Shown: positions 27,222 to 35,813, counted from the first letter of the stretch. The stretch is DNA of 64,000 bases from Burkholderiaceae bacterium (GCA_014879655.1 JACSRS010000117.1:1-64000); one strand, 5' to 3'. Notes: a model not told the origin generated them from the letters alone. A program made the numbers and translations.

Positions 27222-28791
27222 CGTGAACAACATCGGCGTGAAAAACCATGTTGGATGCATCCGCCGGCGGGAGACCTCGGCGAAAAGCAAGCAGTTCGAA
27301 GCGTGCACGCTCGGGCCGGTTGCCGCACCATAGCACGGCCAAACGCTCGCGCGGCGCGGCGGCGCGCAACCTCGGCTCGCGCTCGCCGGCCAGGCGCTGA
27401 CGGACCCATCGGTCGCCCAGACGGTATTCGCAGTCGGTCTCGCGACAGCCCGTCAGCATCACGCCTGCAGCGCCGTGGCGCGTGGCGTATTCCAGAAAGG
27501 ACGGCGGCACCATCGCGGCACATTCAACCGCGATCACCGCCGTCTGACCATCGGCAAGCGCTTCAAATTCACCGGCCTGGCGGCAGGCGAAGACCACCAC
27601 CGGACGGGCACCGTCGATGGCCGCCAGTTTCTGCTGCAGTTCCCGGCGCAATTCGGCCAGTGGCGTATCCGGCATCTCGATGCCCGACACGATGGCCTCG
27701 ATGCTTCTGAAAGGCGTGGCCGACGGGCAGGAGCCGACGCAGATCCCGCAGGCCGCGCACTGCTCGGCGTTCACGACCGGTTGCCGGGCGTGCCGGCTGC
27801 GATCGGTGCGAGGCACCATGTCGATGGCGCCAAAAGGGCAATCCGCAGCACAGCGAGAACAACCGTTGCAGTTGCCCAGGTCCACCTTCGCTGCGGATCG
27901 GACATCGATGCGCCGAACCGGGATCAGCGGCAGCGCCGACAGTACCAGCGTCAGACCCAGTGTCAACGCCCACAAGCCCGCCGGCGTGACCCGTTCCATC
28001 ACCGGATGCAGCCACATGAAAAACCAGTCCAGTGAAAGCGTGGCCGAAACATTGCCGGCGTCGGCCGGGCCCAGGCTTTGCGCGGGAACGAGCAGCGACA
28101 GCAGCGACAGCATCAGCAAGCTGCCAACCGTCAACGATGCCGGCGGCCATAGCCGTGCCAGCGCGATCCGCTGGACATGAATCCAGACGCCAGCCAGCAG
28201 GATCAGCGGAACACCGATGTGAATGAACATGATCAGCGAGAAAAAACGGTCGTTCAGCGCCTGCGCGGTCAGCACGTTGCGCGACAGTTCTTCTGCGGCG
28301 ATGGGCAATGCCTCCAGCCATTGCGCGGTTGCCGCCAGGCTGTAGATCGCACGCTCGTCCCACAACAGCCAGAAGCCGGCAATGCCCGCCACCCCGGTGA
28401 GCCACAGCAGCGGCACACCAGTTAGCCACGAATACCAGCGGACCCTGCGGAAATGCCCCCGCGCGGCCTCCCGGATCAGGTGGAGAACCGAAACGACAAG
28501 GAAGGCATCGGCGCCGTAGCGATGCAGGCCCCGCAGCAGCCGTCCGGTGTACCAAGGGGCATCTTCGAGCCGCTTTCCAGACTCGTAAGCGCCAGCCACA
28601 CTGGTGTCGTAGAACGTGTAGGCAATGGTGCCGGTGGCGACGACGACGATCAGGAACAGAAACGCCAGCCCGCCCAAGTGGCGCCAGGGGTTGCGCGACG
28701 GCGCGAATGCCAGATCAAAAAAGGCGGATATCGATTCGTCAATCGACCGGACGGTCCGCCCCAATCGAAAGCTCCTGGCCGCCGCTGACAA
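27214..28791 (-). CDS. Cytochrome b / 2x[4Fe-4S] ferredoxin / MvhD-like fusion
   Basis: A 525-residue fusion. Residues 1-290 form a bc1/b6f-type cytochrome b with both bis-His heme pairs (His90/His104 and His191/His205, each 14 apart), a WDER cd-loop and a degenerate Qo motif LDWFF (254-258) where complex III has PEWY. Residues about 300-360 hold two CxxCxxCxxxCP clusters (Cys308/311/314/318 and 345/348/351/355). Residues about 397-500 resemble MvhD, the [2Fe-2S] subunit linking hydrogenase to heterodisulfide reductase, with Cys403, 424, 449 and 454 kept. The start is TTG at 28791, four bases after the previous stop; the start is uncertain. It should pass electrons between membrane quinone/heme b and a ferredoxin-like partner. 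Confidence 0.85.
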   Translation of the reverse strand: MSAAARSFRLGRTVRSIDESISAFFDLAFAPSRNPWRHLGGLAFLFLIVVVATGTIAYTFYDTSVAGAYESGKRLEDAPWYTGRLLRGLHRYGADAFLVVSVLHLIREAARGHFRRVRWYSWLTGVPLLWLTGVAGIAGFWLLWDERAIYSLAATAQWLEALPIAAEELSRNVLTAQALNDRFFSLIMFIHIGVPLILLAGVWIHVQRIALARLWPPASLTVGSLLMLSLLSLLVPAQSLGPADAGNVSATLSLDWFFMWLHPVMERVTPAGLWALTLGLTLVLSALPLIPVRRIDVRSAAKVDLGNCNGCSRCAADCPFGAIDMVPRTDRSRHARQPVVNAEQCAACGICVGSCPSATPFRSIEAIVSGIEMPDTPLAELRRELQQKLAAIDGARPVVVFACRQAGEFEALADGQTAVIAVECAAMVPPSFLEYATRHGAAGVMLTGCRETDCEYRLGDRWVRQRLAGEREPRLRAAAPRERLAVLWCGNRPERARFELLAFRRGLPPADASNMVFHADVVHDD

Positions 28792-28794
28792 TTT

Positions 28795-29313
28795 TCAGCC
28801 CTGAATGAACACAAAGCCGCCGGAACCGGCCAGGAAATCGACGATCAACACCTGCCCGGGTTTCAGATCAACCTCCTGCTCGAAGTGGTAATTGAACAAG
28901 CCGTCCGGGCCATCGGCCAGGCGCGCGCTGATGCGATGCTGACCCGCCGGAATGGCCAGGCGCCGGTAGACCGTGGCAGCACCGTCTTTGCGCAGGCCCA
29001 GGGGCGGGGTTTTCACCTTGAACAACTGCTGGCCGTCGATGTCCAGTTCGACCAGCACATCCGAGCGCTCGCGCGGACAGTCCTGCCGCGTTCGCATGTT
29101 CGGCGCCAGCTTGGCCAGTTCAGCTTCCGAGCGTTCGCGGCATTCGTGCCTGAGCTGCGCCGGATGGCTGAACGACAACTTGAGCACCGCCTGGTCATCC
29201 TCCAACTGGCGGTAGGCCGGCGAGATCGAGAAGTAGCCGATGAACGCCGCAAACGCCAGATAGGCCAGCGCCTGCAACACCACGCGCATCGCCTTTGGCA
29301 AAGCTTCAGTCAT
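28795..29313 (-). CDS. Unknown membrane-anchored protein between the two cytochrome b fusions
   Basis: A 172-residue protein with one N-terminal membrane helix (about 10-30, VVLQALAYLAFAAFIGYFSI) and a beta-rich domain containing two cysteines (Cys58, Cys79), probably a disulfide in the periplasm. No heme, Fe-S or nucleotide motif is visible. A strong GGAGG precedes the ATG at 29313, which overlaps the upstream reductase-fusion gene by eight bases; the MvhD-fusion gene starts four bases after its stop. This tight position between two partner genes suggests an assembly factor or accessory subunit of the cytochrome b complex. I do not recognise the family. Confidence 0.7.
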   Translation of the reverse strand: MTEALPKAMRVVLQALAYLAFAAFIGYFSISPAYRQLEDDQAVLKLSFSHPAQLRHECRERSEAELAKLAPNMRTRQDCPRERSDVLVELDIDGQQLFKVKTPPLGLRKDGAATVYRRLAIPAGQHRISARLADGPDGLFNYHFEQEVDLKPGQVLIVDFLAGSGGFVFIQG

Positions 29314-31267
29314 GCGAACCTCCGAGTTTGACGAGCGCCGACGCGGCACCTTCCACGGGCCGGTGGGGCGTCAGATGGAATGCGTCCGAAAAGCAATCGG
29401 CGCTTGAAATGCCGCGCGCCATGAAGGCGGGATAGGCCGCCTCGACCATGCCAACCGAGCCGCAGGCATAGACCTGATGGGTAGAGAGGTCCGGAAAATC
29501 GGCGAGGATGGCTTCGTGAACCAGCCCGGTGCGCCCCTCCCAGTGATCCCCTGCTTCCGGCTCAGACAGAACCGGAATGAACGTGAAGTTGGCGTGCTCA
29601 CGGGCCCATTCTTCAGCGAGATCGCCCAGATACAGGTCGCGACGACGCCGCACACCCCAGTAGAGGATCATTGGCCGCTGCAAGCCGGTGCGGAACGCGT
29701 GCTCCACCATGCTCTTGACCGGTGCAAACCCGGTTGAACCCGCCACGAAGATGACGGGCTTGTCGCTGTCGTCCCGGAGTGTGAACGCACCCAGCGGTCC
29801 TTCAAACGTCAGGCGGTCGCCGGTTTTCATCGTTTCGAACACGGCCGGGGTAAAGCGGCCACCGTCGATGTGGCGAATCTGCAGTTCGATTTCGGCCGTG
29901 TCGGGCCGCGGCGCGCTGGCAAAAGAAAAGCTGCGCCGGCTGCCGTCGGGCAACAAAATATTGATGTACTGCCCTGCGCGATAGGCGAGCGGGGACCCTT
30001 CCACCCGCAGCACCAGTTGCATCACATCTTCGGTCAGCCGGTCCATCCGGGTAACCGTCGCGGTGTACTGCCGAACCGCCGTGCCGGCTTTGCCCTCCGC
30101 CGGCACATAGGAAATCTCCAGATCGGAAACCGGTTGCGCGCAGCACAGAAGGGTCTTGCCGGCTGCCCGCTCCACTTCGGTCAATGCATCGGGCTGAAAG
30201 CCCAGCAAGCGCACCTCGCCATGCAGGACAGTGCATTTGCAGACACCACACGCCCCGTTTCGACATTCGTAGGGCATGGGCCGGCCTTCCCGCAAACCGG
30301 CATCGAGCAAGGTTTCGCCGGCACGTACCTGAATGATCAGGTCGTCAGGGTGCAGCGCAAGACTGCGGGCCTGCAATGCCCCGCTTTTCGGGCGTCGGTG
30401 CAGCCATGGCAGCACCGTGACCAGCAGCGTTGCGCCGATCACCAGCAACCATAGGGTCTGCGGACCCCAGCGCTGGATCAAGGCGTAGACCGGCAGATAG
30501 AACCAGTCGAACTGCAGCAACGGTACCGTCGTCGCCATGTCGGCCGGGGCCTGGCTGAGCGCGGGCTTGACCAGCGACAGCAAGATCAGCACGGCCAGCA
30601 ACGTGACAGCCAGTTCCTTCGGTGGCCGCGTCCTGGCATCCGGCACGCGCTGGGTGTGCACCCACAGCACCGCGAGCAGCGTCAGCGGAATACCGATGTG
30701 CATGAAGGCCAGCAGCGAAAACAGCCGGTCACTGACGTTCGCGTTCGAAATGAAATTGCGCGCCATCGAACCGCCGATGACGGGCAGCACGTCCATCCAC
30801 TCGGTCGTGGTCGTGACGACGAACTGCGACAAGCGGTCCCACGGCAACATGTAACCGTTGACACCCGAGACATAGGTGAGCCAAAGCAGCGCCACCCCGG
30901 AAACCCAGGAAAACCAGCGAAAGCCGCGATGGCGGTTGAAGACGAAATGCCGCGCCATGTGCAACAACACAACCAGGACCAGCGCGTCCGATGCGTAGCG
31001 GTGCAGACTGCGGATGATCCCGCCCAGGTAGAAATGACCGTGCGTCACCGCTTCAACCGAGCTGTAGGCATGTACCACACTGGTCTCGAAAAACGCATAC
31101 AGGTACAGCCCCGTCAGCATCACGATCCAGACCAGGAAGTACGCCACCGTTCCCAGGTTGTAGAGCGGATTGAGGCGGTCACCGAACACCGCGTTCAGTG
31201 AACGTTCGAGCGCGAGAAACAGCTTTTGCCCAAGAGGGGGCGATTGGGATTGATTGTTGGGTTCCAT
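29306..31267 (-). CDS. Cytochrome b / [2Fe-2S] ferredoxin / FAD-NAD(P) reductase fusion
   Basis: A 653-residue fusion. Residues 1-290 are a b6f-like cytochrome b with heme ligands His89/His103 and His190/His204, a PWDR cd-loop and FDWFY (253-257) in place of PEWY. Residues about 305-390 are a plant-type ferredoxin (Cys335, Cys340, Cys343, and Cys375 or 376). Residues about 398-630 are a ferredoxin-NADP reductase module: RSFSFAS flavin motif (445-451), GSTGFAP nucleotide motif (510-516) and CGSVG (602-606). It should couple NAD(P)H to the quinone pool or the reverse. I recall a cytochrome b/b6 with fused flavin and NAD(P) domains described from Candidatus Accumulibacter. A GTG at 31270 is an alternative start. 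Confidence 0.88.
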   Translation of the reverse strand: MEPNNQSQSPPLGQKLFLALERSLNAVFGDRLNPLYNLGTVAYFLVWIVMLTGLYLYAFFETSVVHAYSSVEAVTHGHFYLGGIIRSLHRYASDALVLVVLLHMARHFVFNRHRGFRWFSWVSGVALLWLTYVSGVNGYMLPWDRLSQFVVTTTTEWMDVLPVIGGSMARNFISNANVSDRLFSLLAFMHIGIPLTLLAVLWVHTQRVPDARTRPPKELAVTLLAVLILLSLVKPALSQAPADMATTVPLLQFDWFYLPVYALIQRWGPQTLWLLVIGATLLVTVLPWLHRRPKSGALQARSLALHPDDLIIQVRAGETLLDAGLREGRPMPYECRNGACGVCKCTVLHGEVRLLGFQPDALTEVERAAGKTLLCCAQPVSDLEISYVPAEGKAGTAVRQYTATVTRMDRLTEDVMQLVLRVEGSPLAYRAGQYINILLPDGSRRSFSFASAPRPDTAEIELQIRHIDGGRFTPAVFETMKTGDRLTFEGPLGAFTLRDDSDKPVIFVAGSTGFAPVKSMVEHAFRTGLQRPMILYWGVRRRRDLYLGDLAEEWAREHANFTFIPVLSEPEAGDHWEGRTGLVHEAILADFPDLSTHQVYACGSVGMVEAAYPAFMARGISSADCFSDAFHLTPHRPVEGAASALVKLGGSHD

Positions 31268-31315
31268 CACCTCAGGAGCCGGCGGAGCCGGACAGCATTG
31301 CGAAGCCGGGTCGGC

Positions 31316-32239
31316 TCAGACGCTCGTGCGTTCAGTCAGTTGCGGGGCCTTGAGCGTGGGTTCCGGGGAAGCCTTGCGGCGCGCTCGACGCCTGTTGACG
31401 CATTCAGCGGCAAAAAACCAGATCATCGCCAGCGCGAAAGTGACACCGCCGGCAATCTCGATCAGCAACCCGTACTTGACCTTGTAGGTGCCGGTGGACG
31501 GATCGTAGACCGTGCAGAGAATGCGAACGCGGTCCACGAGTTCATCCAGATTGCTCGGCTGGGCGACAGGCGACCGGTTCAGCAGTTCCTTCAGGGGCTC
31601 GCCAATGGCGCCGGCGGTCAGTTCTTCGCCGTAGATCTGCCGATAGATGCGCCCCTGGCCATCGAGCAACGTCACCTGCAGCACATGATCGAACCCGGCC
31701 GGCGTCGCGACCTGGCTGAAACCGAAATCCCGCATCAGCGGCTGGACGATGGAAGCGTGCGGGCTGAGAAATTCCCAGTTGGGCTGGTCGATCCGGTGTT
31801 GCCGGGAAAAGGCCTTCATCGCCTGCGGGGAATCGGCCGGCTGGTTGAAGCCGATACTGATGACGTTGAACTGACGGGTGCCAAACACCTCGCGACCCGC
31901 CTCCACGGCGCGTTGCAACGAGCGCGTGGTCAGCGGGCAGACCTGAAAACAACCGGTATAGATGAAACTGACGAGCAGTGGCTTTCCCCGGTATTGCGAC
32001 AGGCGGACAGCAAGGCCCTCGCGGTCCAGCAACGTGAAGTCGGAAACGGTTCGCCCGACAACACCCTGACTCAACCGCAATGCGGCGGTCTGATCCAGCG
32101 CCGGCAGCCTGGTTGCAGCCTCTCCGGCCCCGGTCTGGGCCTGTGCGGCGCCCCCTTGCAGGCCAGCAACCAGCGGCAAACAAAGCCACCAAGCTCGCAA
32201 AAAACCACCAATGTGACCGAACGCCCTCCCCGTGCTCAT
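31316..32239 (-). CDS. SCO1/SenC-type copper chaperone
   Basis: A 307-residue thioredoxin-fold protein for CuA assembly. The copper site is complete: Cys97 and Cys101 in TGCFQVCP and His185 in FDHVLQV. An N-terminal signal or anchor comes first, and there is an additional C-terminal membrane helix (IEIAGGVTFALAMIWFFAA) with a basic tail, which is unusual for ordinary SCO proteins. CAGGAG precedes the ATG. It sits directly in the operon of a CuA subunit II and a B-type-like subunit I, the same partnership as SenC with NorSY in ammonia oxidisers (family knowledge). It very probably metallates the CuA site of the subunit encoded at 34945-35484. Confidence 0.88.
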   Translation of the reverse strand: MSTGRAFGHIGGFLRAWWLCLPLVAGLQGGAAQAQTGAGEAATRLPALDQTAALRLSQGVVGRTVSDFTLLDREGLAVRLSQYRGKPLLVSFIYTGCFQVCPLTTRSLQRAVEAGREVFGTRQFNVISIGFNQPADSPQAMKAFSRQHRIDQPNWEFLSPHASIVQPLMRDFGFSQVATPAGFDHVLQVTLLDGQGRIYRQIYGEELTAGAIGEPLKELLNRSPVAQPSNLDELVDRVRILCTVYDPSTGTYKVKYGLLIEIAGGVTFALAMIWFFAAECVNRRRARRKASPEPTLKAPQLTERTSV

Positions 32240-32260
32240 GAATGCTTCTCCTGCGCCTGC

Positions 32261-33166
32261 CTATCGCAACAGCCCGTCGACCGTGGCGCCCGCCAGCAGC
32301 AGCCCCAGTTGAAGCAGAGATGCAAAGAATGAACCCATCGCGGTCTGCCGTGACGGACTCTGCGCGAGCTTCCAGGCTTTGAAAACAAAATACCCGCCAC
32401 CGGCTAGCGCTGACAAAAGGTAGATCGTGCCCGCGCCAAACCAGAAAGGCAGCACAGACACCACGGCCAGCGCGATCGTGCTCCACAACACGATCACCGC
32501 CGCCCTCGGCACGCCCACCACCACCGGCAACATCGGAACGCCGGCAGCCTTGTATTCGGCCTGATTGGCAATGGCCAGGCTCCAGAAGTGCGGAGGGGTC
32601 CAGAGGAACAGCACCGCAGCCAGCAACCACGCGAACGCTCCCGGCACCGGGTCAACGGCAGCGGCGCCCGCCAGCACGGCGAAGCTGCCGGCCATGCCGC
32701 CGACGACGATGTTCAGCCAGCTTCGACGTTTGAGCCAGACCGTGTAGACCACAGCATAGAAGAAGGCGCCAAGGAACACGTAGAGAGCGGAGACCGGGTT
32801 GAGCCACCTCGCGGCAGCGCCGACCGAGCCGGCCAGCATCAGCCCCATCACCACCAGCCAGAACGGCGAGCGGACCAGCGCACCGGTGACAAAGGCCCGG
32901 CTGCGTGTCCGTGCCATCAGACGGTCGCTCTCGTATTCGTGATACTGGTTGAACGCGCCGGCGCTGGCAGAAGCGGTCAGCACGGCGAGGCCGAGCAGCA
33001 GCATGGCGCCTGCGCCGGGGCCCCGCCCTGGAACCACCACCATGCCCACCAGCGCGGTGAGCATGATCATGAAGCCGATACGCAGCTTGAACAGGCTGAC
33101 CACACTGCGGGCTGTTTGCAGGAAACCGGCGGAACCAGGCTGGCTGGCAGACAACTGCGGATTCAT
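32261..33166 (-). CDS. ctaB: Protoheme IX farnesyltransferase (heme O synthase)
   Basis: A UbiA-superfamily prenyltransferase of 301 residues converting protoheme to heme O with farnesyl diphosphate. It has about nine membrane helices and the family motifs NQYHEYESDRLMARTRSR (the N-x3-E-x3-D diphosphate site) and WTPPHFWSLAIANQAEYKAAGVPMLPVV. A strong AGGAGG lies before the ATG. Between the subunit I gene and the SCO gene, it implies that at least one of the two heme-copper subunits carries heme O or a derivative. The gene order subunit IV-II-I-ctaB-sco is that of a self-contained oxidase-type operon. Confidence 0.93.
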   Translation of the reverse strand: MNPQLSASQPGSAGFLQTARSVVSLFKLRIGFMIMLTALVGMVVVPGRGPGAGAMLLLGLAVLTASASAGAFNQYHEYESDRLMARTRSRAFVTGALVRSPFWLVVMGLMLAGSVGAAARWLNPVSALYVFLGAFFYAVVYTVWLKRRSWLNIVVGGMAGSFAVLAGAAAVDPVPGAFAWLLAAVLFLWTPPHFWSLAIANQAEYKAAGVPMLPVVVGVPRAAVIVLWSTIALAVVSVLPFWFGAGTIYLLSALAGGGYFVFKAWKLAQSPSRQTAMGSFFASLLQLGLLLAGATVDGLLR

Positions 33167-33239
33167 GTCAGACCTCCTGTTTGGCCGGGCGGAAATCCGC
33201 TCGGCCGGGCGCGCAGGCCATGGCCCGCACCTGGCGTTT

Positions 33240-34934
33240 TCAACTCAGGCCCCAGACCTGCGACAGGTACTTCCAATTGATGAAGTAGTACAGCACGAAC
33301 GAAACCAGGAAGACCATGGCCAGAACGAACGTGCCTGGCGCGGCGAAACCGGCCGAACCGTAGCTTTGCGCAACCACCGTCGGGGTGGCGGGCAAGACGG
33401 GTGTCGTCTTTGCGCTGACAGCGCCGGTATCGAGCTTGCGACCCCAGAGGATCGATCCCACCGTGATGTAGATATACAGGGCGCCACCGATGATGGCCGC
33501 CATACCGGCCACACCGACCAGCCCCATCAGCAGATACGCTGCACCGGGCCACTCGTAAGCCTGCGCCGCGCCGCTGAAGGCCATGTCCCAGTGCCGCCGC
33601 GAGACCCCGAGCGTGCCCGCTCCCATCATCACCAGACAGAAGAAGTACATCGAGAAACCGAACAGGTAGGGCTGGTACTTTGCAAGGCCAGGATTGATCA
33701 TTTCCCGGCGGAAGAGCACCGGGATCAGGAAATAGGTCAACGCCATGAACGACAGCGTGGTGCCAACCACCACCGTGGCATGGAAGTGCCCCGGGACATA
33801 GATCGTGTTGTGAATGATCATGTTCAGTTGTTCGGTACCCATCATCACGCCGGAGATGCCGCCGAGGAAACCGAACCCGATCAGCGAGATGAACACACCG
33901 GAGAAAACCGGGTTGCCCCAGGGCGCCTTGCGCAGCCATTCGAAGAGTCCGTTGTTCAGCCCCTTGGCACGCTGCGCCACCTCGATGGCACCGGGAATCG
34001 TCAGACCGTGGATCATCGACGCCAGCACGGCAAAGTACATGAAGTAGCTGGTGTTGACCACTTTCCATGCCGTGCTGACGCCGGGATCGGCCAGCAGATG
34101 GTGGGCGCTGGCAAGTTGCAGGAACAGGATGTAGAGCAGGAACGCGCCGCGGCTGACACGCTCGGACATCGGTTTGGCGCCGAACGCAATGGCTGCCACC
34201 GCATACCAGATCGAAATATGCGCCGCCACGTTGATCTGCTGCGACGAATGGCCGAACGCCCACCAGATCGTCCGGTAAACCAGGGCATCCACCGACTGGA
34301 TGACGCCCATCGACATCAGCCAGGTCGGAATCAGGATGATGGCGCCTGAGGTGATGGTGAAGACTGCGATGATCGCAGCGGTGATCGCGCCGAACGTCAC
34401 CAGTGGCACCGATCCCTTGTAGGTCCGCTCGCGCCGGGCGACGACCAGGGTGCCGAAGAAAATGAAGCAGGCGATCAGTGCGCCAACCGCAAACAGGATG
34501 AGTCCCAGGTAGAACGAAGGCGCCGCCATCATCGGCACGTACGACGTCATCATCACACTGGAGCTGCCCTGGAACACGGCCACGTTGTTGACCACTGCGC
34601 CGATCAGCATCAGCGCATACGCCAGCCATGCAAATCGAGGCGTGGCGATCCTGCTTCTGAGCAGGGTGGACGAACAGAAATAGAGAACCGCTACCTCGAA
34701 AAAAATGATCCAGAAGATCAGCATGTCGATGCCGTGGGCCGTCAGCACCATGTAGAACGTGTCTGGCGCCAGCCAGTGCAGAGCCGGCCAGCGGGTCGCA
34801 ACGACGCCGATGGCCAGAATGCCGCCGATGAGCAGCGCCACGACGGCCGTCACGGCGTTGACGATCATCAGTCTTTCGGCCTGTGATTCAAACTGCAGGC
34901 CGGAGCGGGGGCATGTGCGGTAAGTTGTCGTCAT
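33240..34934 (-). CDS. norY: Heme-copper NO reductase-like subunit I (sNOR/NorY-like)
   Basis: A 564-residue protein with about thirteen membrane helices and the complete ligand set: His67 (TAHGIDM), His229 (FGHSSQQ), His278/279 (ASAHHLLADPG) and His383/385 (VPGHFHATV). HHLLADPG and the overall layout match B-type (ba3-like) oxidases, but the oxidase signature GHPxVY reads GHSSQQ, so the cross-linked active-site tyrosine is replaced by Gln233. Loss of that residue is the hallmark of nitric oxide reductases in this superfamily. Pairing with a CuA subunit II and SenC matches sNOR (NorSY-SenC). The ATG at 34934 has AAGGTGG upstream; a GTG at 34943 is possible. Reduction of NO to N2O is the favoured role; an atypical oxygen reductase is not excluded. 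Confidence 0.8.
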   Translation of the reverse strand: MTTTYRTCPRSGLQFESQAERLMIVNAVTAVVALLIGGILAIGVVATRWPALHWLAPDTFYMVLTAHGIDMLIFWIIFFEVAVLYFCSSTLLRSRIATPRFAWLAYALMLIGAVVNNVAVFQGSSSVMMTSYVPMMAAPSFYLGLILFAVGALIACFIFFGTLVVARRERTYKGSVPLVTFGAITAAIIAVFTITSGAIILIPTWLMSMGVIQSVDALVYRTIWWAFGHSSQQINVAAHISIWYAVAAIAFGAKPMSERVSRGAFLLYILFLQLASAHHLLADPGVSTAWKVVNTSYFMYFAVLASMIHGLTIPGAIEVAQRAKGLNNGLFEWLRKAPWGNPVFSGVFISLIGFGFLGGISGVMMGTEQLNMIIHNTIYVPGHFHATVVVGTTLSFMALTYFLIPVLFRREMINPGLAKYQPYLFGFSMYFFCLVMMGAGTLGVSRRHWDMAFSGAAQAYEWPGAAYLLMGLVGVAGMAAIIGGALYIYITVGSILWGRKLDTGAVSAKTTPVLPATPTVVAQSYGSAGFAAPGTFVLAMVFLVSFVLYYFINWKYLSQVWGLS

Positions 34935-34944
34935 CGTGGCCACC

Positions 34945-35484
34945 TTATTTCACGTAGAGCCGGCTCACCATCGTGTGGTGATTGATGCCGCAGAATTCGT
35001 TGCATACCAGGTGGTAGGTGCCAGACTGGTTGGGTGTGACGGTCACGACATGCTCGTAGCCGGGAACGATCTGGATGTTGATGTTCACCGGCTGCAGCGA
35101 GAAGCCGTGGTTGTAATCCATCGAGGTCAGGTGAAGGCGATAGGTCTTGCCCTTCTCCAGTTCCAGAATGGGCCAGAAATTCCACAGGCGCGCGACCAGG
35201 TAGACGTCGCTGCCGGCTGGCGGGGCCACCACCGGGATCTTTTCTTCGGTTTCGGTGCGCACGGTGTACTTGTCCACCATCGCCTGGGCTTTGGCCGAGA
35301 ACTTCTCGGGCGTCGTCTTGTAGGTCTCGGTCGAGAGGTTCTGCTGTCCCCAGACATGCCAGCCGACCATCATCGCGAACATGATCAGACACCAGATCAG
35401 CGAAATCACGATCCAGGTACCCTCGACCCTGTCGAGCGGATGTTTCCACCAAAGTCGTTCGGCGGGCGGCAATATGGCGCTCAT
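34945..35484 (-). CDS. norS: CuA-containing subunit II (sNOR/NorS-like)
   Basis: A 179-residue membrane-anchored cupredoxin, the electron entry subunit. One N-terminal helix (about 23-45) is followed by the CuA domain with a full ligand set: His126 (YNHGFS) and Cys161-x-Glu163-x-Cys165-x3-His169-x2-Met172. The short single-helix form resembles subunit II of B-type enzymes. GCAGGAG precedes the ATG; the stop is ten bases before the NorY-like ATG. It would accept electrons from a small c-type cytochrome such as the one encoded beside nirS. Confidence 0.88.
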   Translation of the reverse strand: MSAILPPAERLWWKHPLDRVEGTWIVISLIWCLIMFAMMVGWHVWGQQNLSTETYKTTPEKFSAKAQAMVDKYTVRTETEEKIPVVAPPAGSDVYLVARLWNFWPILELEKGKTYRLHLTSMDYNHGFSLQPVNINIQIVPGYEHVVTVTPNQSGTYHLVCNEFCGINHHTMVSRLYVK

Positions 35485-35527
35485 GGTGATCTCCTGCTGT
35501 TGTAGACCGGGTTGTCGAAGCGAGGCA

Positions 35528-35707
35528 TTACTTGGCCAGGGGCACCGTCAGGATGTCGATGACACCCCACAGCGAATACACGATCATCGGAATCATCACG
35601 CCCAGAAAGAGCAGCAGAAACGGGTTGTCCAGCAACTGCTGCATGAAGGGTACGGGTTCGTTCGGGTCTTCTGCGTGAGGGTCCTGCTTGAGGTCTTGCT
35701 GTGCCAT
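35528..35707 (-). CDS. Small single-helix subunit of the heme-copper complex
   Basis: A 59-residue protein with an acidic soluble N-terminus (about 1-25) and one membrane helix (FLLLFLGVMIPMIVYSLWGVIDIL), like subunit IIa/IV peptides of B-type oxidases. The ATG at 35707 has CAGGAGACCGTC upstream; the open frame reaches 35824, but that extension is basic and would begin inside the operator-like palindrome. It is the first gene of the eleven-gene minus-strand operon and lies 43 bases from the CuA subunit gene. Confidence 0.75.
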   Translation of the reverse strand: MAQQDLKQDPHAEDPNEPVPFMQQLLDNPFLLLFLGVMIPMIVYSLWGVIDILTVPLAK

Positions 35708-35813
35708 GACGGTCTCCTGATTCGACGCTGACCCGGGTGCAACACGCGATCGGGCATGGCGGGACTTTGGCGGAACCTCGCTCAACTTTCCTTCACACAG
35801 ATTAAGAATTCCA

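Noticed and set aside
27214-31267. A bc1 complex (petABC)
   Set aside because: There is no Rieske protein and no cytochrome c1, and each cytochrome b is fused to a different soluble redox module with PEWY replaced by DWF.
33240-35707. An ordinary ba3- or cbb3-type terminal oxidase
   Set aside because: The CuA and histidine ligands fit an oxidase, but the active-site tyrosine is Gln and the operon context is nitrite reduction, so an NO reductase-like role is preferred. It is kept open in the entry.
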